From the NCBI GenBank assembly GCA_947095535.1, contig OX352773.1, positions 4,464,001 to 4,528,000 on the forward strand: a DNA stretch of 64,000 bases, read 5' to 3'. How positions within the stretch are numbered: position 1 is the stretch's first letter; the number at the start of each line of letters is the position of its first letter. The notes beneath the pieces were generated by a model that worked only from the letters and a program-made list of their open reading frames with translations, was not told where the DNA came from and made no database searches. The position numbers and the translations under genes were made by a program. Origin of the DNA: Poecilobothrus nobilitatus (Eukaryota > Arthropoda > Insecta > Diptera > Dolichopodidae). Below, one piece after another: positions 50,001 to 61,760 of the stretch.

Positions 50001-52603
50001 TCTTTATTTTTATTTATTTAAATTTTCTTCCTATATAATTTTCACAAAAAAAAAAAAAAAACCTTTAATTATATAATATTATACGAAATTAAAAAAATTT
50101 TATACAAAAAATATCCAGTCAAAATCACAAGAAAAAACTCAAAAGAATCGTCCCAGTTTAATGATTTTACTAAAATTTAACATAATTTTGTTTAACTCTT
50201 ATGTTACTTTTATACAATTATAATTTAAAAAAAAAAAAAATAAAACAAAGAAAATTCTCCATTGGAAAATTGAAAGAAAAATTTTTCCCACAATCTAAAA
50301 CAAAAAAAAAATTGTCTTGACATAGAAAAATAGATTGAAAATTACAATGGAAAATCAAGTGAAAATTATTACACAATTTATATTCGTTTTTTTTTTTTTT
50401 TGTTATTGTTATTTAACTATTGATTTTTCTTCAGTTTTACTCTTTTAATCTAACCTGTTATTTTTAAAAAGCCCTTGCAAGGTGTATAACATTTGACTTT
50501 TTATTTATAATGCCCTAATGCCTAGGATATACAATAATTTGTTCAACTTGTTATTTTAAAATTGTTCATAACTAACTGTACAAATCAATCCTGACCCTCA
50601 GACCAAGCACATCTAAATCTAGATCTAAATATATTTTTAATAATACACATATTGAATTATTTACCTTAATTTGATATGACTGCTACACTATCGGTTTTCA
50701 AACGTACATACTAAAAAATGTGAAAGAAAACCAAGTTTGGACATAGAACATTTGGGTTTTGTATGATTAAACAAACATTGATAAAAATTTATTATAGAGA
50801 GTATTTAAATTTTTTAAAGAATTATATAAAAAAATAAAAAACTAGACATAATATTTTACTAAAAAAAAAAAAAATGAGATAATATCGTTCAATAAACCAA
50901 CTTTGACAAGATAATAATTATTATGCATAAACGAATTATACATCATTCATCATTGCATCAAAATAACTTAAAATTCCGTGAAAAATTTATTAGTCCTATA
51001 ATTTTCTTGTTGTATACTGTTGTCCTATGTTGCTAAAAATCATTAGGAGTAATCATTATATAGAAAGGTTATAAAAATTTACTTAAAAATCGACTTAGTA
51101 TAATATTTTTAAGAAATAAATTTTATTATTTTATTGGAAAAAGCAAAATAAGTTTCAAATAAATTTTATTTTCATTTAAACTACAAAAAAAAAATAACGA
51201 ATCTTCTGTCATCTTCCATTATATTCTATGTGAAATATAACTTTTAATAGCTGAAAAATTTTTAACAAAATTAATTTTATGATTATATAACAGAAACAGT
51301 AAAGATTCTGGTAAGGATCTTGATTCAGATCGTGATTAAAATAAAAAAAAAATAATATACAAAATTATCTATTGGCTTTATACACTTTTGCCACAAACAC
51401 TTGTAACTTGGATATGACCATTTTTTCTCCCTGTTCATTATTCCAGTGATTAAGATTTGCTCCCAGAGATAAACTAAAGTTATATTTTTATATCATTTTT
51501 GTACTTGTTTTTTCAATAGCAAATTATAATAAATATGGATCCAACAAGATTTAGCTCCTTTTAATTTAAATAATCATCAGAATTGGTATCAGTTGAAACA
51601 ACAAAAAAAAATTTTATTTTTCTTCAGTTTCTTTTGTCTTCTTTTGTTTTTAATTTTACTTGTAATCATGAGTATCATATTATTATAAGGTGCAGGTATT
51701 TTTTTTAAATAATATGCGCAAGATATTATGAACCACCAAATAAAAAAAAAAAAACATAAAATTAAAATTAAAATAAAATAAGAATTATCGAATTTCGTGA
51801 ATCAGAAAATGAACAAACAAAAAAAAATAAAAATTTATTTGGCATTAAATAAATTTGAGAAGACGATCCGATCCGTTAAAATATAATGGAAATTTTTCTA
51901 GATTGTGATTTATTTTTGTTTGGAATCAAAAAATATTCTTATAGATTTTAATAATGAGGTTAAAAAAAGAAACTTATTTTTTATTATTTAATTTAATTTA
52001 ATCAATTATTATTTTATTAAATTGTATATAATTTTCATAAAGAAAAACATGAAAAAAATGTGATAATTATACAATCAGATCAGAATAAGAAATTTTTTAA
52101 ATCCGTCTTATCCAAAAAAAAACTAAATTAACATTATATCATATTATTTTCATATTTTCTCTTTTATAATTTTGAAATTTCAGTATAGTCTTAAGTTTTG
52201 AATTTTTGTTAAATTTTCCGTTTCCTAAAGGAATCATTAAAGTTTTCTTTTTACAAAGTAATTTTATTGATCGTTATATATATAATTTTTATTTCTTTCA
52301 TTTGATATTGTATTTTTAAACGAATTTTTTGAAAACTTTATAATATACCTTTGCTCTAAACATTATTTATTTGTGTTATCAATATCATAATCAATGTTTA
52401 ATCCTGATATTTTAACGTTGTTCAAATAACAAGTTTGGATGTAAAGGAGTAGATTAGGAATTTTGTTTTAATTTTTTTTTTGTTTTTTTTTTAATTAAAA
52501 ACTTTTCTTACTCGCTAACTTTACATTTAAACTAAAATTTCAGCTAGCATTGTAAATCTTAATAATTAATATAATACATATATATAAAAGTACCTAATGA
52601 ATA
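47021..52603. other. Long non-coding stretch
   Basis: AT-rich throughout with A/T runs. The open frame at 49759-49941 is Phe/Lys-rich and not credible. No element is recognised. Confidence 0.55.
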
Positions 52604-52652
52604 GTTCATATAAGTAAATATAGGTACATATATTTGACTATATAATATATTA

Positions 52653-53350
52653 TCTGACTCATGGCGCAGTGGTTAAGTCCCCAACCTTTCAATCGAAGTG
52701 TCTTGGGTCATAAATAAAAAATATGTAGTACTTTTATATCGTAATAATGTACATCGTATAATTAATAGTAGTAATAATAACATTAATAATATTAATAATA
52801 ATAATAATAATAGTAATAATAATAACAATAATTATAATAATAATAATAATAGCTGCTACAGTGGAGCCATCTTTGGTTATATCATGCAAGTAAGGTGATA
52901 TATACTGCTGCACGTTGTAATCCACTGGTGGCACTGACTCTGTAGTAACATAATAATAATATTAATAAGAATATTAATACCAATAATAACAGCCGCTACA
53001 GTGACAGTGGGGGTTGCCTTCAATAAATTACCTCATGTAGTAATATATATACTACATGTTGTAACTGTTGTGACGGCTTTAGTCACTGTTAGCAAAATAA
53101 TAATAATAGGCGGATTCATTGTTTCCTTACAGTCTCACTCCCAATTCAATGTTTCCGTATCCATTTTCCTATCCTTTCCTATCCCTACTCCCTGGCCAAT
53201 ATACTGCGTTCGCAGGTAAGGGTTTCATCCCACTATATTGGCTAAAGGGGGAAGTGGGTTTACTCAGTAAGAATCTGACACTACCAAAGGGTAATTCTTG
53301 GTGTCTTTGGAAGATTCCCACCTCCCTTAGGAAAAAAAATAAAATAAAGG
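52653..53350 (+). mobile_element. SINE family B, long form with internal tandem units
   Basis: tRNA-like head TCTGACTCATGGCGCAGTGG with TTTCAATCGAAG; the B box is damaged (CTTGGGTCATAAAT, with an internal deletion relative to 57625). A conserved block ATATGTAGTACTTTTATATC and TAATTAATAGTAGTAATAAT lead into a TAA-type microsatellite. Two related units of about 120 bases then start AGC(T/C)GCTACAGTG (52851 and 52991). The terminal block holds ATATTGGCTAAAGGGGGA, CAGTAAGAATCTGACACTAC and CTCCCTTAGG with an A-rich tail. GTTCATATAAGTA at 52604-52616 and 53354-53366 may be the target duplication. Confidence 0.7.
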
Positions 53351-53409
53351 GTGGTTCATATAAGTACAAATAGTTCATAAAGGGTGGTTCATGAGTGGTT
53401 TGACATTCA

Positions 53410-53664
53410 CTATCGTGTAGGGAATAATGACGTAAAGATTTTTGTATGTATACACAAACTAAAAAAAATAGATATAGCAAAAGATTTATTAAAAAGTAGT
53501 GCTATAGGATTAGATAGGGAATATAGATAAAGCTGTATCGTGGCTGATGTAAAATTAATATTTTGAAGAGGTAAACTTGCAAAGACTTCCAAATGATTAA
53601 AATTAGATTCATCAATATCGAACGAAGAAGTAGAATAACTACCGGCGAAGAAATCTTTAAAATC
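53410..53664 (-). mobile_element. Non-LTR reverse transcriptase fragment with internal deletion
   Basis: The minus-strand frame from 53664 is open for 84 codons to TAG at 53412-53410. It begins DFKDFFAGSYSTSSFDIDES and contains NINFTSATIQLYLYSL, then IALLFNKSF. CR1/L2-like elements have an FxxxFxxVY...SxxxxxFT...I...L..L stretch before the reverse transcriptase core, and an LFNxSL motif some 30 residues later. Here those lie almost adjacent, so the GxDgI part is deleted. Upstream on that strand a short duplicated ATTCCGAGAAGT adds further damage. Confidence 0.55.
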
Positions 53665-55144
53665 ACTTCTCGGAATACTTTACTAATAACTTCTCGGAAT
53701 TCTTTAATAATCTTGCTCGTAACAGAAGTTATGGTTATTTTAATCAAACAAAAAAAAACAAGTTCATCAAATTTCCTTAAAAGCTCCATAGTTTCAAAAT
53801 TGTTGGTCCTACAAAATAATCCTACAAAATAAAAAATTTTTTTCTTATTAAATTAATGAAATTTAAAACATAAAATTCACTACCCAATTAATTTTATTAA
53901 AGTTTTTTTTTTCTATTTTATAGATACACTTTTTTATATACTTCACAATCATTGTATAATGAAACGCTAATAAAAATTATTTAACTATTTTGACTAATCA
54001 ACAAATTTTAATTAGCATCATTTAGCAAATAGTTAATTTATATTTTTTTTTTTTCAAAATAAATTTTTAAAAGCGAAATTCTATAAAATTAATTCTTAAG
54101 AAATATAAATAATTTTTTTTTTTTTAATTTTAATTAGTAGTTTGATAAGTGTGGCCTTAAGTTGTTAATTATATTTCCATTCAAATAATTACTTATATAT
54201 ATAAAAAAAAAAATACTTAAATATTTTTTAATAAATCTTTTTAACATTATCGTAACAAATGTATAGTAATTAATATATGAGTATATTATAAGTACAGATA
54301 AATTTACTTATTAACCGATTTTTGCTTTCAAAAATTATTTTTAGGTTCTCGAAACCAAAATCTTTACGATTATTCTAACAGAATTAAAATATTTATCTAC
54401 AATTTTAATAAAAGAATTTCTTTTCTTATTTTTAATATTTTTTTTTTTTTAAGTATTTTTTATTTCCATTTATATGTTTTTTTCTTATAATATCTAAAAA
54501 GAATCCTAACCCCAAAGTACTTAAATTAATGAACCTTTGCTAGTTCTTTAATATTAAAAAATTTACAAAATTTTTCACAATTTTTATATCAATAATGAAA
54601 GTCAGATCCAACTTTAATTATTTTACTAAATTCTAATAAAAATTTAAAAAAAATTAAATTTTTTATATTACCTAAATTAAAAACTAAGAAACGAAAACTG
54701 TATATTTAAACTTAAGGGTAAAAGAATCCAATAAACAATTTGATGAATGTAATTTGATGATTTTCGAATCTCTATGGACCTTTTTTTAGGTAAATCTGTA
54801 TTAAATTTAAATAAATTACAATTAATATTATCTGATTGATTAATAATTATATCTGTTACCCGACTGTTTCTGATAAATAATGTGGTATATTTTCATCATG
54901 TTGTGTTGATTTGAATAAATAAATCCATCGGATGAAGTGAAACTACTAAATATTGTTTCTTCAATATATGCAGTCTTTTTTATTAACGTATTACTTTCAA
55001 CTAAAATGGCTCTATTAAAGAATGATTTTGTAATAATAGAAATTATATAAAGTAGTCGACTATTTATTTTCACTATATTAGTGTTCTATAGTATATTTGT
55101 TTAAGTAAATGTTCAGGCATTTTCTCTAATAATGTGCTAATGTT
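53665..55144. other. Non-coding, nothing identified
   Basis: Apart from the possible upstream continuation of the retroelement remnant to about 53790, only AT-rich sequence is seen. Confidence 0.55.
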
Positions 55145-55152
55145 AAATCAAG

Positions 55153-55353
55153 AGGGACCTCGGTGGCCTATTGGGTAAGAGCGTATAAAAAAAGCTGTAA
55201 ACACTGAGTGTGGGTTCGAATTCCACACACGTCGTAAGAATAATTCCCCTTTACGACATTTACAGCCACGTCTAAAAAGGAAAGGTTGTGTAATTTTCTG
55301 TTCACATTTATGGCAGAGAAATCCACTCCAAAAACACAAAAAAAAAAAAAAAA
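55153..55353 (+). mobile_element. SINE family A, body type 2, with poly(A) tail
   Basis: Head ACCTCGGTGGCCTATTGGGT with B box GGGTTCGAATTCC, type 2 body TTTACGACATTTACAGCCAC and GGAAAGGTTGTGTAATTTTC, then TTCACATTTATGGCAGAGAA and a long A run. AAATCAAG at 55145-55152 and 55354-55361 is a short exact target duplication. The A run suggests a fairly young copy. Confidence 0.82.
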
Positions 55354-55499
55354 AAATCAAGTTTGGTAAACGAGAACTAAAATTGTTCTTATCAGAGTTT
55401 CAACATTTGAATATTTGAACATGTGGATTTAGATTCTTTAGAATAGAAAAGATTTTTTACTATTGCAAATGCTTTTCTTGCTAATAATCTAGTTGCTGC

Positions 55500-56880
55500 T
55501 TCTTAGCACATTTTTCAAAAAAAATTTTGAAAAATTTGCCTATTAATTTCACTTTATCTGTCTATTTTAAATTTTTCTGAACTATTTAGGATTTCCTGAA
55601 AATTTGAAGAAAGTATCATTCAATTTTACACTACTTTTTAGCACATTTCCAAAAAAATTTTGAAAAAATGTGCTTATTAGTTTCACTCTGTCCGTCCGTC
55701 CGTCCGTCCGTCCGTCCGTCTGTTTACAAAACTTCTACACCGTTAAAGATAGAGAAAAAAAATTTTAACCATAGGTAGGTCTCATAAAAAAAATAATTTT
55801 GTGGAACAACTTTTTCATGTAGCCCCCCCCATTACGGAGCTACAGCCCCTCAAACTTTGAAAAAGCCCTATTTTTAAATGCATATATCTTATGTTCTGCT
55901 TAAGATTTTTTCAATCTGAAAACGTCATTCGACAGGTATTTCTTTTATCTTTATAAATTAATATCAAAATTATACAATTTTTTTAAATTTAGTATTTAAA
56001 TTTACCGTTATGTGAATTTACCGTTATGTGAAAATTTTGCATGATTTTTCTACTTTCATAACTCCGGCACGCTTCTAGATAGAAGTTTGAAATTTTGAGA
56101 CAAGAAAGAACTTTTAGAATTAGTATAAGTTTCCTCAGAAAATTTTTTGGTAACACCCCCTCTTTAAGAGTTATTACGCCTCAAAAATTGAAAATTTGCT
56201 ATTTTTAGACACCTGTAACTTAGGCACCTGTACAAATTTTTCTTCGGCAAGACATGAAAATTAAAGGTTTAATAATATATTTTTACGTGTGTTAACGGCT
56301 TTTCTTAGTTATATAGGATTCCGGACTTATAGCCCCTCAAAATTGAAAAATGTCCTATTTTCACATTTTTTCTTATTACATGAAATTTTCAAATTTTTGT
56401 GTAAGTCACACATCTAAACAGTTTGTATTGAGTTTTGGAAATGTGCGCTTTTAAAAACCGTTGGTTTACATTCTACCTTGTTTCTTATATAATATACAAT
56501 TCCATGAAAAAATTGAAAATTTGGAGCAACTCAGCAGACTTTAGAACCTTAAAAATTTGAGAAAAGAAAGATGTTTTAGAATTAGCATAAGTTATATCAA
56601 AAATGTACCGGACCTCTCTCTGTTTGAGAGCTGTGAGGGATAAACGTTATGTTTTACAGGTATTAACTAATAGCTCTTTTCTTAGTTATAACAGTTTTCT
56701 TAAAACTAAAGAAACTGTCTTTTGACTTTTTATAATTTATCATATGCATATAAAATTCTAAGAAAACTTAGAAAAATTTTGATGTATGTCACAATTCCAA
56801 ACTGTTTTATTATCTTTTGGAAAATTGTGCCCCTTTAAAAACTCTTAGTTTATATTCTGCCTTGTTTCTATTGTGTTATT
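55500..56880 (+). repeat. Dispersed repeat D, long copy with internal duplications
   Basis: It contains about seven GTCC units (55690-55720) inside TTAGTTTCACTCTGTCCG, then TTCTACACCGTT and TTTTGTGGAACAACTTTTTC, shared with 33696-34230. Inside, GACAAGAAAGAACTTTTAGA (56099) recurs as GAAAAGAAAGATGTTTTAGA (about 56562). TTTTGGAAATGTGCGCTTTT followed by a TTCT(A/G)CCTTGTTTCT block recurs some 370 bases later. The copy is therefore built of partly repeated modules. It encodes no protein I can support. Confidence 0.65.
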
Positions 56881-57624
56881 GAAATGATTGGCACCACAAA
56901 GTAATTAAAAAATTAATTAACGGGAAAATTATTTGCAAAAATAAATATTGAATAAAGTATAAATAACTAGTAAACCCAAAAAAAAAAATTGTATATTAGT
57001 ATTTTTCTAAACTAAGTCAATAATTGTTATTATTACTTGAAATAAATTATGATTAATTGACCCTTTGAAAACTGTACTAATTTTAATACTTTATTACTTT
57101 ATTATTATTTTATATTTGAATACATTTTTACAATCTTGTTGTTATCATAAGATAATGTCTGGAAACACAATTATATAGATATGAAAAAAATAATGTTATC
57201 ACTCGTGAAACAACTTATACTTATACATAATATATACTTAAGTATTTTAATATTATAAAGCCACTTTAAGTTATCTCATAAAATGTAGTTAAAATATGTT
57301 ATCTTATTAAAAAAACTACATTCCGAAAATGTAAAACATTAAATATTTTATATACACTCTTGGGAATTCCTAATAAAAATAAATAATCTGAATAATAGAT
57401 ATATTACAAGTAAATACAAAGAACGTTAAAAATAATCATTAGTAATTTAGGTAACAAGTGTTGAAAATTTCTAAACATAAATATTATATTATCTAAATGT
57501 TCAGCTTAAAAAAAAATAATTCAAATGTATACATGTATATACATGTATAAAAGAATCCAATTATATTTGATTATGGGGTACAAAAGTTCGTAGGTTCAGG
57601 AGTAAGGATAGCTTGTTGGCTATG
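56881..57624. other. Non-coding, nothing identified
   Basis: AT-rich. The last 55 bases before the SINE are GC-richer and may belong to its target or to a longer element. Confidence 0.5.
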
Positions 57625-57927
57625 ATCTGACTCACGGCGCAGTGGTTAAGTCGCCAACCTTTCAATCGAAGGGTCTTGGGTTCAAACCCCGGTCAGGTCA
57701 TAAATAAAAAAAAAATATGTAGTACTTTTATATCGTAATAATGTATATCGTATAATTAATAGTAGTAATAATAATAATAATAGTAATCCCATTATATTGG
57801 CTAAAGTGGTTTCATCCCATTATATTGGCTAAAGGGGGAGGTGGGTTTAGTCAGTAAGAATCTGACACTACCAGGGGGGAAATTCTTGGAGTCTTTGGAT
57901 GATTCCCAACTCCCTTAGGAAAAAAAT
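57625..57927 (+). mobile_element. SINE family B, short form
   Basis: Best-preserved head of the family: TCTGACTCACGGCGCAGTGG, TTAAGTCGCCAACC, TTTCAATCGAAGGG, and B box GGGTTCAAACCCCGGTCAGG. The ATGTAGTACTTTTATATCG block and a short TAA array follow. ATCCCATTATATTGGCTAAA then occurs twice in a row, followed by the CAGTAAGAATCTGACACTAC and CTCCCTTAGG end and an A run. The two 120-base units of the long form at 52653 are absent. Confidence 0.75.
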
Positions 57928-58099
57928 CATTTTACAAAAAAGTTCCGATATTAAAACTTAACTTTGTAAAAAATCGATTTTGGTAAGTTTTCATATATCA
58001 AAAATTCATTGAAAGAAATATATTTTTCAATAAAAAACCTAAAAGTATTTAATTATTTATTTATTTTGGTTCCTTATAATAAATTTTTAGTTTTTAGGC

Positions 58100-58570
58100 G
58101 GATCAAGTTTTAAATTATAATTACATCCACTCCACTCAAAGTTTTGCAACAAGAAACAAGTAGAGCAACAGAAGCTCATTCCTACCATGTAGAGTTATCA
58201 AAATGGCGAAATACAGCTTATGGAAATTCATTTGTGAAACCATATGCCATCGCATATGTTCCCAAAAGTTGGTAATTCATATGTGTACGATTTACTTAAG
58301 TTTAAGAAGAACATTTTTCTTCAAAATATCCCTCCAAATTTTCCTACCTATCCCCATAATCCAAATTTCCTAATTCCAATTTCCCCAATTATTCTTCCTA
58401 CATCCCTATCACTAAAACCAAAATGTACATTTGTATTAAAGGTTCCATCCTAAAGTTTGGTTTTAAAAGGGTGATGGTTTTGGTTGGTTAGAATCCAATA
58501 CCACTCTGAGGAAGCACGTGCAGTTTCTACTGGTGACTTTCCAGTTTTCCACCAACCCTCGTAAAAAAAA
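58100..58570. other. GC-richer, coding-like remnant, unidentified
   Basis: Composition rises above the background. One plus frame is open for about 50 codons up to TAA near 58254, ending HVELSKWRNTAYGNSFVK and PYAIAYVPKSW. An overlapping frame continues with a Pro-rich stretch to 58453. At 58470-58560 a further GC-richer stretch ends CCACCAACCCTCG and a run of A. It may be a decayed retroelement or retrocopy 3' end. I do not recognise the protein. Confidence 0.3.
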
Positions 58571-61249
58571 CAATATTATTGTCATTTATTAAATATATAA
58601 ATGGCAAAGTCATAAATTAAATAGATATTGCAGTTTTGTTTTGTCACCAACTGTAAAAGTCTTCACTAATTATTTATTTTACATACACATTAATATAACA
58701 AAACATTTACAATATTAGGGGCTGACACTTCCAAAACCCATGTCAGCTTACTATAGAAACCGTAATTTGATGATCAAATCTAAAATTCGCCCTATATTTA
58801 TATATTTTATTCAAAACTAACAAAACTAACAAAAAAGAACTTAAAATAATTACTATTTACAAAGTTTTTGTCAAGACGAAAATATTTAATTTTTCGATAA
58901 AATTGATATTTGCGAATTGGCATATTTGCTAAAAATTCTTTTTCATTTTAAGTTTTGTTGATAAATCGGGCTTGATGGTGTAGATGTTAAATAGATGTTT
59001 GTTATCTAAGTACAAATGTCTTTCAATGCAAGAAGAAAACTTCAATTTTTTTTTTTGTACTCTTTGTCTACATTTCTCATTTGTAGGTTTTATACAAATC
59101 ACTTGATTCATTGGATCGAATTTTTAGACCATAAATGTTAAAATTCTGGAAAGAATTGAATCATTTTCATTATTTAAATCTATATACAAAAACTTGACGA
59201 ATATATATTCCTCTTATTCTCTCCTTGTTATTTTTTTTACCTTTCTTTAGAGTTTGGAAGAAGATTTTTATTTTTATTAATTAAAATTTGAATCACTTAA
59301 ATTCCTATGAACCAACAAAATAATTAAGACTTACATTATATTAAGTTTTTCAGTCTATTATTTTGTGAATATCATTTCAAAGTTTAGATAATTTAACACA
59401 ACATACATATAGTAATGTATTGTGAAAGCATTAAATTACCACCAACGAACCATATCATAAATTCAATATATTGTATACATAATATATCTCTAATATATAT
59501 ATATATATATATATATAAAATACCATATATATACAATAAAACTTAAATTAAAGTATATATAATTTCAAAACAAACGATTAAATTAAAAAGAAACTTTAGA
59601 TTGTCAGATAATTATTTTATTTTTTTATTTTGTTATCATTTAATTCTCTAAATATTGCATAACTTTTACTCAAAATAAAACAATAAAACAATGCCTTGAC
59701 AATAAAGCAAAAGAATTTATTTATTTATTTTTATTTTTTATATCATTACAAAACACTTTTTTTCTTTTTTTTTTTTTTATTTATTTTTCTGTTTTATAGT
59801 CTTATAATTTATATTTAATTGACATCTTTATTGGATCCAATGAAAATAATTAGTCATCAACGAAAAAAATCAAAAATTCAAACAATAATTAAAAAATTTT
59901 TTTTTTTTTTTTAGAAATTCCTACTATCACTGTTCGCATATCATCTATAGCTAAAAGTGAAAATATTAAATAAAGAACAAAAAACTCAAAATACTGATAC
60001 AAAGCAATAAAAACTGAACAAAACTTGATCAGAGCTAATGGTCGTATATGATCAAAAGGTCATATTGAATTTTATGGTGAAAATAAAAGTACAAATTATT
60101 TAAGAATAAAGATTGTTTTTTTTGTTTTTTTTTTTTTATTATTTTTTTTTTTTTTTTGTATCAATTTATTCAATTTGTTTATTATAAATTAAGAATTGAG
60201 AAATGTTTTAGTATCAGTTTTGTAAAAACAAAATATTCGAATTAATTTATCAGTTCGCCTTTTTCTTTGATGAAAGCCGAACAAAATATTTTACATTATG
60301 TACAGTGAATGATTTTCTTTTTTCATATACAGGGATTCTTTTTCTAGAGTAGTTTTCTATCACGTGTTCACTTTACTACTGTTCAGTGGCAATGATTGTT
60401 AGGAAGATGATTATGGAAAGATAAAAATAGTTAAGGATTTGACAAAGATATATTTTTTTTTGACAAAGAGGTGAATTTTTGTAAATTTTTGAGACCAAGA
60501 GAAAATTGTATTTCTTTCTACATTTTCTTTTTCTTCTTGTTCTAACAATAATTAGATTTCTATATTTCTTTTGAATACATTTAAGAATTTTTACAGTTTG
60601 GAATGTGCACTTGAAAATGAAGCAGGGTTGGATTGCATTGAAATAATTCGATATTTCATTCAGCCAAATGAAAATTTGAAACAGATCATAACCATGAATA
60701 TGCAAATTCTTTCACAGAGTCGGTTTAAACACAGAAAAGAATAGACTAAATTCCAAATAAATTGAGAACTAAAAATAAAATATAGAATTGATTTGCATAT
60801 TCTAGGAAAACATTAAATTAAATTGGGACACCATAATGGACAATAAAAAAAAAATTTAATTAAATTAAATCACAAAATGATTTCGATCAATCGAGAATAT
60901 TTTCTTAATAACATTGAAAAGTGTTTGTCATTCAATTAATGATGACTTGTAAAAATTTTATTTACAATACTTACCCTAATAAAATCATTTAAGTAAAGAA
61001 AATATATTTTTGGTACACAATTAAATAAAGATCGAATGACCTAAATACATTTTAATTAAAAAATATCATAATATTTTTTTTAAAAAACTTGTTACCATGT
61101 CTGGAACTGAATTCACAACTTAAAGATTTCAAATTGAAATGTTATTGTAAATATTAGAAAGTTCTTAACATAAATAAATTAAATTTATTAACATTATCAA
61201 AAGAAATTTGGGAAAAAAAATGGAGATATAAGCGAAAATATAACAAACA
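58571..61249. other. Non-coding with one weak exon candidate
   Basis: 60597-60744 has a plus frame of about 48 codons after TTTTTACAG, discussed in the findings. The minus frame at 60376-60705 (109 codons) overlaps it and is Lys/Ile-rich. Neither is supported enough to be called a gene. The rest is AT-rich with a TA microsatellite. Confidence 0.45.
59492..59516. repeat. TA microsatellite
   Basis: About twelve TA units. A similar shorter tract lies at 25637-25657. Confidence 0.9.
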
Positions 61250-61760
61250 GATTAAATCTGGCAAGATAAGCTTTCGGCAGATGATGGAGAATATGGAGAT
61301 CTACACAAATAGCCAAGACAACACAAATTCGAATATTCTACTCCTGCGTAAAATTATTTCTCTTATATGGCAGCGAAACTTGGCTAAGAAATGAACGCCA
61401 TCTAAACAAGCAGCAGGTTTTCATCAACAAATGTTTTCGGATTATATGAAGGATCTTCTAGCCACAAAGAATAACAAATGAAGAATTGTGGCTAGTAACA
61501 CAATAAGAGGCTATTCTACCATTTATTTGTGGCTATAAATAAGAAAAAAAAATACAGGTGGATAGGACACATATTGAGAAGAAACTCTATGCTAAATAGG
61601 CATTATACTGGAACCCCCAGGAATGAAGAAAAGTCGGTTGACTCAGAAACACATGGGTAAGATGGATACATGGATTCAAATTATTAGCCCAAAATAGAAG
61701 TAGATGACACGAATTTGTGGAAACTCTTTGCCCCAAAAAGGATTAGGAAAGCAAAAATAA
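61250..61760 (+). mobile_element. Non-LTR reverse transcriptase C-terminal fragment
   Basis: Several frames give pieces in the expected order: KISFRQMMENMEIYTNSQDN; then IFYSCVKLFLLYGSETW; then NKQQVFINKCFRII with stops where Leu and Trp are usual; ITNEELW; and after a frameshift KKYRWIGHILRR. The LYGSETW ... NxCLRxI ... ITNEELW ... WxGHxLR series is the known C-terminal signature of a group of invertebrate endonuclease/reverse-transcriptase elements. At least four stops and two frameshifts mark it as dead. Confidence 0.8.
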
